Shown: positions 44,101-52,868 of the stretch, piece by piece | How positions within the stretch are numbered: position 1 is the stretch's first letter | Layout of the letters: each line of letters begins with the position of its first letter | Assembly: GCA_947501115.1 (NCBI GenBank) | Contig: CANMVX010000013.1 | Location: forward strand, 1-64,000 | DNA: 64,000 nucleotides | Reading direction: 5' to 3' | Source: Haliscomenobacteraceae bacterium | GTDB lineage: Bacteria; Bacteroidota; Bacteroidia; Chitinophagales; Saprospiraceae | Notes under the pieces: generated by a model | Told to the model about the DNA's origin: nothing | Databases searched by the model: none | The model's input: the letters and a program-made list of their open reading frames with translations, nothing else | Made by a program: the position numbers and the translations under genes

Positions 44101-44522
44101 CGGAAATCCCGACTGCTGTCCTCATTGAAATCTTCCAGCCATTCATTTTTTTCAGAATATTCAGGCGAGAGAACTTTTAAATAAAATCGGGTCTTATCGG
44201 CAGCAGTTTGAAGTGCCAGGTCTTCTATCATCCAGTCCCAGTGTTCCCTTATATCTAAATAGGAACTTTTTCTACGTGAAGTTTGAGAAACATAAGCATT
44301 ACCTTGGTTATCAATGCTTATGGCCACGGCGTTAGCTAAAAGTGGACCTGGAGCCCATAATTTCAAGGCCAAACTGGTGTCAGTGGACGGAGAAACAGTG
44401 GTCAATTCTTGTGTAAAGTCATCTGAATTGGCTTTAAATAATTCATTTTCAGGGGTAGAAACTTTTTTACAGGATGCTAAAAACAATAAGAACAAGCATT
44501 GAAAAAACGTCGAATATTTCAT
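41148..44522 (-). CDS. PVC-type haem-binding lipoprotein: beta-propeller, HEAT repeats, cytochrome c
   Basis: 1124 residues. Lipobox FLASC (Cys near 18). Residues about 45-470 form a sorbosone/glucose-dehydrogenase-like beta-propeller (LYWSIGDHGLDVTGPDG, GENERYVHILEGSDTGWRLNWQYG). Residues about 480-960 are HEAT-like helical repeats (VRAQTAKILGEASYKPSL, VQGRAIEALGKVGSKKELP). A C-terminal cytochrome c domain has CLRCHAVNGKGGMVGPPL (CxxCH near 990). The order matches membrane-bound dehydrogenase-like proteins first noted in Planctomycetes and also found in Bacteroidota. The likely job is periplasmic oxidation of a sugar or alcohol, passing electrons to a respiratory chain; the substrate is unknown. 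Confidence 0.9.
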   Translation of the reverse strand: MKYSTFFQCLFLLFLASCKKVSTPENELFKANSDDFTQELTTVSPSTDTSLALKLWAPGPLLANAVAISIDNQGNAYVSQTSRRKSSYLDIREHWDWMIEDLALQTAADKTRFYLKVLSPEYSEKNEWLEDFNEDSSRDFRDLEVQKESIRRIWDEDNDGQADHSQTFAEGFNDLLGGVAGGVLAHDGKMYVTANPSLWEVSDANKDFKADKITSLAKGFGTHIGFAGHDMSGLTIGVDGKLYWSIGDHGLDVTGPDGKRWHYPNEGAVMRCDPDGSNFEVFAHGLRNTHEIAFDAFGNLMSVDNDGDHPGENERYVHILEGSDTGWRLNWQYGKYDQPNEKYKVWMDEKLSLPHFPGQAAYLLPPIALAYDGPAGLKFNPGSALGTKWENHFFASFFTGSSANSKILAFTLKPKGSSFSLEKEVDLVGGIVPTGIAFAPNGSLFINDWKDSYDKKTEGRIWVLDVKDQKHPLRLKTQRILAKGMSNQSIPQLIEWLSFGDQRIRLAAQFELVKQKKSKDLLALAKNKKANLLGRLHGIWGLGQLGRKDYHLMKNMLPLLADPSGQVRAQTAKILGEASYKPSLISLRKLIFDKDAQVQGRAIEALGKVGSKKELPLLVRLLAEKKENDPHLRHTIIYALSKIHAEKEIIQLFNHPSEYVRIGSVVALRMLKSPGITAFLKDNNQMVLEEVARAINDDLSIPEAIPFLAATLNRSSCQSEVFLRRVINANLRTGSKECAQRLSQFILNTKNNDPMRLDALWALGYWTKPPVVDRVDNYYRPQINQSHKIDDAHLAFEPILKSLKKDAYHPFGAAMIKAAGRLKYQKGEEFIFSILKNNESNKYARQEALHALLEMNSKYLPDAFSLALSDSLSTLRRIALANINKVNFPPVKQAQMLEKLIDGQTNISEKQNAIAALGAMTHTKAEKILSKYLYLALKNTLDPALHLDVFNAIETSTFSSLKTKLTNQQKKWRNNDLLAYQATLFGGIAEIGKELFIRNEAAQCLRCHAVNGKGGMVGPPLEHIADRLSREELLTSVINPNASISPGYGVVILSLKDGEELSGIVSAETASELTLKIGNNPPRIIKRAAIKEMEMLPSGMMSMKDVLDKSQLRDLISYLITLKK

Positions 44523-44534
44523 TTTAAAATTAAG

Positions 44535-47519
44535 TTAGTAGTCTAAGGCAGATAGGTTGATGGCTGATTTGTCCAATTCAATATCAGCTGCCTGTATCGA
44601 TTTGTAAACCATCCCGTGGAGTAATCGTCTGGTATAAAGTCGGGTCAATAAGCCATTTCTCATGGTTGGAAAAGTGCGATTACTTAAAAAAACAAAAATC
44701 AAATCTTCTTTTGGGTCACTCCAAATAACCGGACCAGTAAATCCAGTATGACCAAACGTTTGATACGAAGCCTTAGAAGACATGTGGGTTGTGGGTGTAT
44801 TAGGCTGTTGCATATCCCAGCCAATGCCCCTGCGAATACTCTTTGGATGATGGCTGGTAAATTGTTGTATCGTTTCAGGTTTAAAAAAAGTCATTCCACC
44901 ATATTCTCCTTTAAATAAAATAACCTGAAGGAGGATAGCTAAATCGCGGGCATTTGAAAACAATCCGGCATGGCCACTTACACCTCCCAACATTGCCGAT
45001 CCCATGTCATGAACATAACCATGTAACTTTTGCCCTCTAAAATAATTATCTACCTCTGATGGAGCCACTCTGGTTAAATCGGCCCATTTCCAGGGATTGA
45101 AACCAGTGGAGGTTAAGCCCAGGGGCTTATAAAAATGTTCCGTTACATATTCATCTAAAAATTGTCCTGAAGTTACTTTCACCATTTCTGCCAGTAAATA
45201 AAAACCCAAATCGCTATATTGGTATCGGTTAGGTTTATCGAGGGCAGATTTGTAAATATCAATCAACAAGGAATCTCTAAAATCTGTCCGCAGATAAATG
45301 CTTTCTGTTACTGGAATGGAAAATTCGGGGGAAGGTTTGGATTGGTAATAATTTTCATTGAGAACAGGTGGCTTTTTTGAAATAAGGGTTCTTTCGAAAA
45401 AGGGAATCCAGTTTTGTAATCCAGCACGATGGGCCATTATATCGGCTATCGTCATATCTTTTTTGTTGGTTTCCAGTAGAGTAGGTAAATAGAGGCTTAA
45501 AGGTTTTTCAATATCAATAAGGCCTTGTTCCTGCATTTTCATGATAGCCAGAGTAGTAGCTGCCACTTTAGTGATAGAGGCAAGATCGTAAATATCATCA
45601 ATTTCTACTGGTTTATTATTTGTATAGTCTTGATTTCCAAAGGCTTCTTCGTAAATAATGTCACCATTTTTTGCTACTAACACTACGCCGCCCGGAGTAG
45701 CACCTACTTCAATGGCTTGTTGGATGATATTTTTTAAATGCCCAAGGGTATCTGCACTCATTCTATGAATTTCCGGAGAAGAGTATCCCATTCGCATGCC
45801 TCCCTTTGTAATGATTCCATCTCCAAAATGCATATTTTTGGTAACAGATACTGGTAGTTTTCCCTTAAGTGCAAATACACCAAAAAGAGCTTGTGCGGTA
45901 AGATCCTGGGTTAAACTATCTGCTTCGTAAGCTGAGATAAGAACAGGTATATTTTCAAAATGAATAAGGCTGTAAGGGGAACCAAAAACAACAAGAATTA
46001 GCTTTGTTTTTTCATTGAGGCGTTTTAAAAAGGTTAATTCTGACTGGGTAAAGCCAAAATTTTTGGCTGAAAAGGCATTCATGTCATGCAATCCAACAAT
46101 AACACATTCCTTAGTAGATAATTTTACCAGCAAGGCATTTTGTTGTTCCGTGGATATTTCTTTGCCAACTTGAAAAGACTCAATTTTTCCATAGGAAATT
46201 AATCTTTTTTGGAAAGGGGTAATATAATCTGCACCAATGCTAAGACTAGCCAACGACAGCGTATCAATCCTTTTTATGGGTAGAAAATTCTTTTCATTTT
46301 TCACTAAGGTGATGGCCTCTTTTATGAGTTGTGCACGGTTCGTTAAAGCTGAAGGTTTATGTAGATCTTTATAAACGCCCTCTAAAGAAAGCGGTTTAAA
46401 GGTGTGCAAGCCCACTTTATACTTAGCCGATAGGACTCTTTTAACGCTGGCATCTATTTGAGCCGTATCAATGGTACCCTCGGTGAGGTATTTTTCTATG
46501 GTTGTAATGGCGGCGAGAACATCTTCAGGTAAAAGTAACACGTCATTTCCTGCAAGAATGGCTTCCGCTTCCGTTTGTCCTTTTTCAAAATGCTTGGTTA
46601 CTCCTTTCATTTCTAAAGCATCGGTAAAAATGAGTCCATCGAAACTCATTTGTTCTCTGGCGATACCTGTAACCATTGATTTTGATAGTGTTGAAGGTCT
46701 GTTAGGTCTGTCATCAAGGGCTGGAACATTTAAATGCCCGACCATAAAACTAGCTATTCCTTGTTTAGCCAATGCGTGAAAAGGATATAATTCAATGCTA
46801 TCTAATCTTGACCTATTGTGAGGAATGATGGGTAAATCATAATGTGAATCGACATTGGTGTCGCCATGACCCGGGAAATGTTTGGCACAGGCTAGGATAC
46901 CCTCATCTTGCATGCCTTTCATGTAAGCTATACATTTTTGGGTAACATTTTCACGGTCCTCTCCAAAAGAACGTGTATTTATGACTGGATTGGCAGAATT
47001 ATTATTCACATCAGCTACGGGGGCAAAATTGACATGTACGCCAACCCTTTTCATCTGTATGCCAATTTCCCGACCCATTTTGTAGATCAAATCATTATTT
47101 TGAATGGCTCCCAACATCAATGCTCTGGGAAAAGACATGGTTTCTTTTAATCTCATGCCCAAGCTCCACTCGCCGTCGATACCAACCAATAAGGGTACTT
47201 TCGAGATACTTTGATATTGGTTAACCAATGAAATTTGTTTCGCTGGGGTACCTTGAAAAAAACAAAGTCCACCCACTTCATATTTTTTAATAAGCTCCTC
47301 CACCTGCGCAATATGATCGGCTCCTTTATCGGAATGAGCGCGGATCATAATAAGCTGTGCTATTTTTTGTTTGACTGTTAATTGTTGAAAAATGGAATCC
47401 ACCCAGTGTTTCTCCGCTGCATTTTTATTACTTTCAGGCAGTTGTGCAACCACCTTTGGGCAACCAAAACAAAGGATTAAAAGAAAAAACAATAATGAAG
47501 CTTTTGATAAATGCAGCAT
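44535..47519 (-). CDS. Glycoside hydrolase family 3 fused to a serine hydrolase (beta-lactamase fold)
   Basis: 994 residues, exported (signal peptide about 1-25). GH3 catalytic domain (about 30-370): GVHVNFAPVADVNN, KHFPGHGDTNVDSHYDLP (the His/Asp dyad of NagZ-type enzymes) and nucleophile Asp in IFTDALEMKG. GH3 C-domain about 390-580. A C-terminal class C beta-lactamase/PBP4-like domain (about 600-985) has SITKVAATT (SxxK), YSDLGFYLL (YxN-like, Asp for Asn) and GHTGFTG (HxG). The pairing suggests a periplasmic beta-N-acetylglucosaminidase joined to a peptidoglycan or ester hydrolase for muropeptide processing. Followed upstream by the TMTC-like gene (23 bp). Confidence 0.92.
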   Translation of the reverse strand: MLHLSKASLLFFLLILCFGCPKVVAQLPESNKNAAEKHWVDSIFQQLTVKQKIAQLIMIRAHSDKGADHIAQVEELIKKYEVGGLCFFQGTPAKQISLVNQYQSISKVPLLVGIDGEWSLGMRLKETMSFPRALMLGAIQNNDLIYKMGREIGIQMKRVGVHVNFAPVADVNNNSANPVINTRSFGEDRENVTQKCIAYMKGMQDEGILACAKHFPGHGDTNVDSHYDLPIIPHNRSRLDSIELYPFHALAKQGIASFMVGHLNVPALDDRPNRPSTLSKSMVTGIAREQMSFDGLIFTDALEMKGVTKHFEKGQTEAEAILAGNDVLLLPEDVLAAITTIEKYLTEGTIDTAQIDASVKRVLSAKYKVGLHTFKPLSLEGVYKDLHKPSALTNRAQLIKEAITLVKNEKNFLPIKRIDTLSLASLSIGADYITPFQKRLISYGKIESFQVGKEISTEQQNALLVKLSTKECVIVGLHDMNAFSAKNFGFTQSELTFLKRLNEKTKLILVVFGSPYSLIHFENIPVLISAYEADSLTQDLTAQALFGVFALKGKLPVSVTKNMHFGDGIITKGGMRMGYSSPEIHRMSADTLGHLKNIIQQAIEVGATPGGVVLVAKNGDIIYEEAFGNQDYTNNKPVEIDDIYDLASITKVAATTLAIMKMQEQGLIDIEKPLSLYLPTLLETNKKDMTIADIMAHRAGLQNWIPFFERTLISKKPPVLNENYYQSKPSPEFSIPVTESIYLRTDFRDSLLIDIYKSALDKPNRYQYSDLGFYLLAEMVKVTSGQFLDEYVTEHFYKPLGLTSTGFNPWKWADLTRVAPSEVDNYFRGQKLHGYVHDMGSAMLGGVSGHAGLFSNARDLAILLQVILFKGEYGGMTFFKPETIQQFTSHHPKSIRRGIGWDMQQPNTPTTHMSSKASYQTFGHTGFTGPVIWSDPKEDLIFVFLSNRTFPTMRNGLLTRLYTRRLLHGMVYKSIQAADIELDKSAINLSALDY

Positions 47520-47542
47520 TTCTTAATAATTTTATCAATGAA

Positions 47543-49462
47543 TTAATTTGTGTTAGACATTCTTTCCATAACGGTGGAATCAATACTTACTGCCTTTTGA
47601 TAAAACAGAGCACCGTTTTTAGGGTCTCCTGCCTGATAGTACGCAGTGCCCAAATTGAACCAGGCATCGGATAAATCAGGCTTTATTTGGGCGGCACGCT
47701 GAAAATAGGAGATGGCCTCCAACTTGTTCCCACTAAAACCAAAGGCAATGCCCGCCAGTCGGTGAGCCTCATAATCTTCGGGTAGCAGTGCGGCAGCTTC
47801 TTTTAAATAGGTGGTAGCTTTTCGTAAGTCCCCCAACGTTTCACCGGCTATTCTACCACCATCCCTATAAGCAAGACCCATATTTTTACTTGCATCGGCA
47901 TATTCAGGATCAAGGAGTAAGGCTTGTTTAAAAGCCTGTATTGCCTGATCAAAATTATTAAGATAATAAAACGCATTTCCCAAAAGTAACCAGGCATTTT
48001 TATAAGCTGGATGAATAGTTACCGCTTTTTGCAGATGACCCACCGCCTCCGTTCTATATCTGATGGCAGTGATTGAATCTACTTTTAATGCTTGTGCCAG
48101 TAATTCTCCGCCTGCAGCATTTCTAACTTTGGCCGATTCGGTAGCATTTTTTACATCCGTTGTAAATAAGGTGAAATTATCTTTCCACACTGGATTTCTT
48201 AACCAAGTCAAACTGGAATATAGAACGATGATGGAGATGGTAAACGTATTTTTTAAAGTCTGATTATTTATTTTTGATAATAAATAGCCTGCCATTAATG
48301 TATAACCTAAAGAAGGAGCAAATAAAAGTCGTTCTGCCATATTTGTTCCTATGGGAAAAAGGATATTGCTGACAAGAGAGAGATTTATTAGGTAAATACT
48401 CAATCCGAAGGAAAGTATATTTTTTGATTTTAATCCCTTCAGAGCATAAAAAATCATGATTGCATACAAAACAACCGATAAAATGGCACCAAAATGGTCA
48501 AAAGTAATGATGGGAATGTGCCGAGGATAATAATCGTGTGTCAGGTTAAATGGGAATAATAAAAGCCAGACATATAGGCCTAAGGTATAGGCGATGGTCG
48601 CTGCTTTTTCTGCAAAATTAAAAGAAATATAAACACCGTTTTGCCATTTTAAAAAAGGATTATTCATGAGTTCGAAAGATCCTTCGCCAAAATCAGACCC
48701 TAAAACAGCATTTCTTAGCACCAAAAAGAGCATGGTTACTAATAAATAGGGCAAAGTATGCAGCGTTATATTTTTTAAAGTAACTGATTTTCCACCAAAA
48801 TAATAGATGCTAAGCGGTATGATGGCCAGGAAGGTAATGGCATTTTCTTTAGATAATAATCCAAGAAACAAACAAAAGGCACCAGGCAAATGCCACATTG
48901 ATTTTTTAGATTTGAAGGCAACAAAGGCAAAATATAGGGCCATCAAACTTCCCAGGAAAGCCAAAATCTCGTCTCTTCCCTTGATATTTGCAACAACCTC
49001 CGTGTGAATTGGATGTGCTGCGAAAATGAAAGCAGTAAAAAGAGATATGATTGCTCCATTGGGTATTTGTTGGAGTATCTCATTTAACACATAAAAAACA
49101 AGATATCCACAAAGAGCGAATAGTAAGGCATTGACAATATGGCTGACGAATGGAGAAGCACCAAATATGGATATTTCTACAGCAAAAGTAGCGAGGGATA
49201 ATGGGCGGTATCGTCCACCAGCAACTAATTTGGATTTTCCCTCCTCTTTAAAAAATCCATAAAAGGTGTCATAAGAAAAAATTCCTTTTAATCCGGCAAG
49301 ACCGTCTTGTGTATATTGATTATCAGTAATGACAATAGCATCGTCCAGAGCGTAGTCATGCGTTATGGTATTGGCATAAATAAGGAAGCCAAACAAGAAT
49401 AAAAGCTTTGGTAAAAAGGGAGAAAAGGTGGTCTTGTTCTGTGGGCTCATGGTGTAAATCAA
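47543..49462 (-). CDS. TMTC-like polytopic protein with C-terminal TPR
   Basis: 639 residues. The N-terminal 430 residues have about ten membrane helices with a GT-C-type first loop, YANTITHDYALDDAIVITDN, and GGRYRPLSLATFAVE; the DD pair and the RYRP segment are typical of TMTC/DUF1736 and GT39-like O-mannosyltransferases. The C-terminal 170 residues are four or five TPR units (AWLLLGNAFYYLNNFDQAIQAFKQALLLDPEYADA). A protein O-glycosylation role is possible by family analogy but unproven. Confidence 0.85.
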   Translation of the reverse strand: MIYTMSPQNKTTFSPFLPKLLFLFGFLIYANTITHDYALDDAIVITDNQYTQDGLAGLKGIFSYDTFYGFFKEEGKSKLVAGGRYRPLSLATFAVEISIFGASPFVSHIVNALLFALCGYLVFYVLNEILQQIPNGAIISLFTAFIFAAHPIHTEVVANIKGRDEILAFLGSLMALYFAFVAFKSKKSMWHLPGAFCLFLGLLSKENAITFLAIIPLSIYYFGGKSVTLKNITLHTLPYLLVTMLFLVLRNAVLGSDFGEGSFELMNNPFLKWQNGVYISFNFAEKAATIAYTLGLYVWLLLFPFNLTHDYYPRHIPIITFDHFGAILSVVLYAIMIFYALKGLKSKNILSFGLSIYLINLSLVSNILFPIGTNMAERLLFAPSLGYTLMAGYLLSKINNQTLKNTFTISIIVLYSSLTWLRNPVWKDNFTLFTTDVKNATESAKVRNAAGGELLAQALKVDSITAIRYRTEAVGHLQKAVTIHPAYKNAWLLLGNAFYYLNNFDQAIQAFKQALLLDPEYADASKNMGLAYRDGGRIAGETLGDLRKATTYLKEAAALLPEDYEAHRLAGIAFGFSGNKLEAISYFQRAAQIKPDLSDAWFNLGTAYYQAGDPKNGALFYQKAVSIDSTVMERMSNTN

Positions 49463-49646
49463 ATGTTAAAAATTGAAAATATCATTTATCTCGAAGATGT
49501 GCAAATTTTTAGTTAATACTTATAAAAAAAAAGGCGAAATGATTAAATATTGGGGAATAACCCTTAAAATGTGTTAAGTTTTAACTTATTTAGTTTTTTG
49601 TTTTTCTTTCTATAACCATTTTGTCATTTTAAAACTAAGCAACTAT

Positions 49647-51434
49647 ATGATTATCAAAGACTTGATTTTAAGTAGGTGGATATATCCTCTACTTAAAAAT
49701 GAAAAAGTCACTGGTTTTTTTGCGTTTATGTTAATAGGCAGTTGCCTGTTCGCGCAGTCAGGAATTCCTGAATTAATGCCAGTTACTCAAACTTATGTCC
49801 TTCAAAATGTACAGATTGTTGTCCGGCCCGGACAAATAATTTCAGGCGGAACGGTCATCATTCAGGATGGACTCATTCAGGCAGCGGGTAAAGACATTGC
49901 TATTCCAGCGCATGCAAGGAAAATCAAGGCGGATTCCATGTTTGTTTATGCCGGATTTATAGAAGGGCTTTCCCAGTCAGGTATTCCCCGACCAGAATCG
50001 GCAGCAGGAGCAACCGGCCCGAGAACGCCGGGCGGACAGGGCCAACAACGTCCCCGTGTATCTGATCCGTGGAATCCTACGTATGAAGAATCGGGAATCA
50101 CTCCTTATGTGAGGGTTCGCGATGTGTTTAAGTCAGATGATAAATCACTGGAGGAAATGAGAAAATTAGGGTTTACCGCAGCTCAGGTTTATCCTATTGG
50201 AAAAATGTTGCCTGGACAAGCTTCTCTTGTTTCATTGGGCATTGGTAAAAATGCGGATGAACTACTATTGAAGGAAAATACGGCTTTAGTTGCCAGTTTT
50301 ACTCCTGCTTCTGGTGCTTTTCCAAGTACAATTATTGGTGTAATGTCCAGATTTAGAGAATTATACAAGAATGCCATCAGATTGCAGGAATATCAGAAAA
50401 GCTATGGATCTAATCCAGTCAATGTAAATCGTCCGATAGCAGATAAATGTCTGGAATCGTTCTTTCCTGTATTGGATGGTAAAATACCTTTCATTTTTCA
50501 GGCCCCTGATATGAAATCTGTTTATAGAGTGCAGGCTCTTAAAAATGAACTGAAATTTGGCGTTCATTATGCAGATGTTAAAGAAGGGTATTATGTAGGG
50601 GATTTGTTAAAATCAGAAGGAAAACCAATCATAATTTCGCTTGATTTGCCAAAGGCTGCAGATGAAAAAAAACCTGTTGCTGATTCTTCTAAAAATGCAG
50701 CGCCAAAGGACCTTGAAATGGAAGCTTTAAAGGCAAGAACAGCGGAAGAATTAAAACGTTTGGAAGGCCAGGCTGCAAAGTTGGCTGCCTTAGGTTTACC
50801 TTTCTCATTCTCTACCGTAGGTGTAAAATCAACAGATATTAAGGAAACATTACGCAGAATGATTAAAGCTGGATTGACTGAAGATCAGGCTTTAGCCGCG
50901 TTAACCACTACACCAGCCGCTCAATTGGGTGTTTCTAATCGATTTGGAACCGTAGAAAAGGGGAGAGCAGCCAATCTGGTTGTTTCTGATAAATCGTATT
51001 TTGATGAAAAATCATCTGTTCGCTATGTATTTATAGATGGTAAAATATTTGAATATGAGGGCAAGCCTGCTCCAAAAGCTGGTGCAAATGCAAGTGCTGG
51101 TGGAAAAGCAGCAGAGGCGCCAAAAGTAGCGGGTAAATGGTCTTATACTATCAAGGCACCTGGTATGAATTCAGAGGGAATATTGACATTTAAAGGAAGT
51201 GGTAGTGATTTGACGGGTGAATGGACTTCTTCACAGGTTCCTGGCACAAACCCTATTTCTAATATTTCTGTAGAGGGAAATAAACTATCTTTCACATCAA
51301 ATATTAGTATGGGTGCACGTCAGATTAATCTGGACTTTAACCTGTCTGTGGATGGCAATTCCCTTTCTGGTACAGTAGGCGTTGGTACTTTTGGTACTTT
51401 TGACGTTTCAGGTGCTAAAATTGATGGCCAGTAA
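49647..51434 (+). CDS. Amidohydrolase-like protein lacking the metal-binding HxH, with C-terminal beta domain
   Basis: 595 residues, exported (signal ends near LFAQ, residue 37). The amidohydrolase composite domain is clear (VLQNVQIVVRPGQIISGGTVII, FGTVEKGRAANLVVSDK) but the strand that should read PGFIDxHxH reads YAGFIEGLSQSG (102-112), so both metal histidines are missing. The usual C-terminal Asp region is also changed (LPFSFSTVGVKST). A proline/glycine-rich loop (about 117-135) is inserted. Residues about 490-595 form an extra beta domain (GKWSYTIKAPGMNSEG). First of three tandem paralogs; probably a pseudoenzyme or assembly partner. Confidence 0.85.
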   Translation: MIIKDLILSRWIYPLLKNEKVTGFFAFMLIGSCLFAQSGIPELMPVTQTYVLQNVQIVVRPGQIISGGTVIIQDGLIQAAGKDIAIPAHARKIKADSMFVYAGFIEGLSQSGIPRPESAAGATGPRTPGGQGQQRPRVSDPWNPTYEESGITPYVRVRDVFKSDDKSLEEMRKLGFTAAQVYPIGKMLPGQASLVSLGIGKNADELLLKENTALVASFTPASGAFPSTIIGVMSRFRELYKNAIRLQEYQKSYGSNPVNVNRPIADKCLESFFPVLDGKIPFIFQAPDMKSVYRVQALKNELKFGVHYADVKEGYYVGDLLKSEGKPIIISLDLPKAADEKKPVADSSKNAAPKDLEMEALKARTAEELKRLEGQAAKLAALGLPFSFSTVGVKSTDIKETLRRMIKAGLTEDQALAALTTTPAAQLGVSNRFGTVEKGRAANLVVSDKSYFDEKSSVRYVFIDGKIFEYEGKPAPKAGANASAGGKAAEAPKVAGKWSYTIKAPGMNSEGILTFKGSGSDLTGEWTSSQVPGTNPISNISVEGNKLSFTSNISMGARQINLDFNLSVDGNSLSGTVGVGTFGTFDVSGAKIDGQ

Positions 51435-51457
51435 TTTAACCCATAAAACGCAATCAA

Positions 51458-52834
51458 ATGTTTAAAATACTTAATATATTCAATTTGCTTTTCTTGGTTA
51501 GCTTTGCCCAGGCACAGGTTACTAAGGGAAGTTTGCTTATTAAAAATGGTACTATTCTTACTGTGACTAAAGGGAACATGGAAAATGCAGACCTTTTAGT
51601 GGAAAATGGTAAAATAACCAAAATGGGAAAAGGGTTGGTTGCTCCTGCAGGAACCCAAACCATTGACGCCACAGGAAAATTCATTATGCCAGGTATTATT
51701 GATGCGCATTCCCATATTGGTATCGATGTGCTCAATGAAGCGTCAAGACCCAGTACGGCTGATGTTTGGGTAGGAGATGCCCTGGACCCCTTAGACCTTT
51801 CTGTTTACAGGGCTCTCGCTGGTGGTGTTACCGCTTCTCATGCCATGCACGGTTCTGCTAATGCTGTTGGAGGTGAATGCGAAACTATCAAGCATAGATA
51901 TGGTACCTTGAATCCTGAAGAAATGAGGATGGAAGGAGCTCCAAGAACGATTAAATTTGCCTTGGGCGAAAATCCAATGCGTGTGCACGGTGAAGGCAAT
52001 CGTATTGTTCCCGCTACACGTATGGGCGTAGAACAGGTTTTCCGTAAAGGGTTTGAAGATGCAAAGGCCTATATGGCTGCGTGGGATTTATATGAAAAGG
52101 AAAAAGTAAAAAATCCTGCTGCATTGAAACCTGTCTATAATAAAAGACACGAAACCATGGCGGAAATCCTTAAAGGGAATATCATTATTCATTGCCATTC
52201 CTATCGTTCTGATGAGATTTTGATGCTTCTGAATGTTTGTAAGGATTATCAGATTAAAAGATTAGTATTTCAACATACCAATGAAGGATTTAAAGTAGCT
52301 CCTGAACTTGCCGCTTATGGCGCTATGGCTTCAGTTTTCGCAGATTGGTGGGCTTATAAGTTTGAAGTTTATTATTCGACAGCTTATAATGCAGCCATTT
52401 TAACGAAAAATGGGGTAGTAACATCTATCAATTCTGATAGCGAGGAATATATCAGACACTTATATCACGAGGCAGCAAAAACACAGCGTTATGGTAGTTT
52501 GTCAGACGAGGAAGCTTTGGCATTAATTACCATCAATCCGGCTAAACAACTTGGAATTGACCAAAGAGTAGGTTCATTAGAGGTAGGCAAAGATGCAGAT
52601 ATTGCTATTTTCGATGGACATCCTTTGTCAATTTATGCTGTTCCACAATTTACTATTGTTGACGGGGTGGTTCGGTTTAACAGATCAAAAGATGCTGCAG
52701 ACCAACGTCTTCAGGCAAGTGCAACGCGCGCGGAAACTGGATTTTTTCTGCATAAAGAGCAGCATAATCACGATCGTTGTTTAGAAGGAGCTTTTGAGAA
52801 TACAGCTACTTTCTTCGGTCTTGAGCGTGAGTAA
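51458..52834 (+). CDS. Exported metal-dependent amidohydrolase (intact)
   Basis: 458 residues, signal peptide about 1-20 (ending AQAQ). Imidazolonepropionase-like amidohydrolase with a full ligand set: H84 and H86 (GIIDAHSHIG), H247 (IIHCHSYRSDE), H273 (FQHTNEGFK) and D327 (SINSDSEEY). KFALGENPMR (166-175) is typical of this secreted branch. Substrate unknown; cyclic dipeptides, Xaa-Pro-like amides or lactones are all possible for the superfamily. The 23-bp and 34-bp gaps to its degenerate neighbours indicate one operon. Confidence 0.93.
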   Translation: MFKILNIFNLLFLVSFAQAQVTKGSLLIKNGTILTVTKGNMENADLLVENGKITKMGKGLVAPAGTQTIDATGKFIMPGIIDAHSHIGIDVLNEASRPSTADVWVGDALDPLDLSVYRALAGGVTASHAMHGSANAVGGECETIKHRYGTLNPEEMRMEGAPRTIKFALGENPMRVHGEGNRIVPATRMGVEQVFRKGFEDAKAYMAAWDLYEKEKVKNPAALKPVYNKRHETMAEILKGNIIIHCHSYRSDEILMLLNVCKDYQIKRLVFQHTNEGFKVAPELAAYGAMASVFADWWAYKFEVYYSTAYNAAILTKNGVVTSINSDSEEYIRHLYHEAAKTQRYGSLSDEEALALITINPAKQLGIDQRVGSLEVGKDADIAIFDGHPLSIYAVPQFTIVDGVVRFNRSKDAADQRLQASATRAETGFFLHKEQHNHDRCLEGAFENTATFFGLERE

Positions 52835-52868
52835 ATCCTATTTTTTTATTAGCAATTAACTTATTCAC

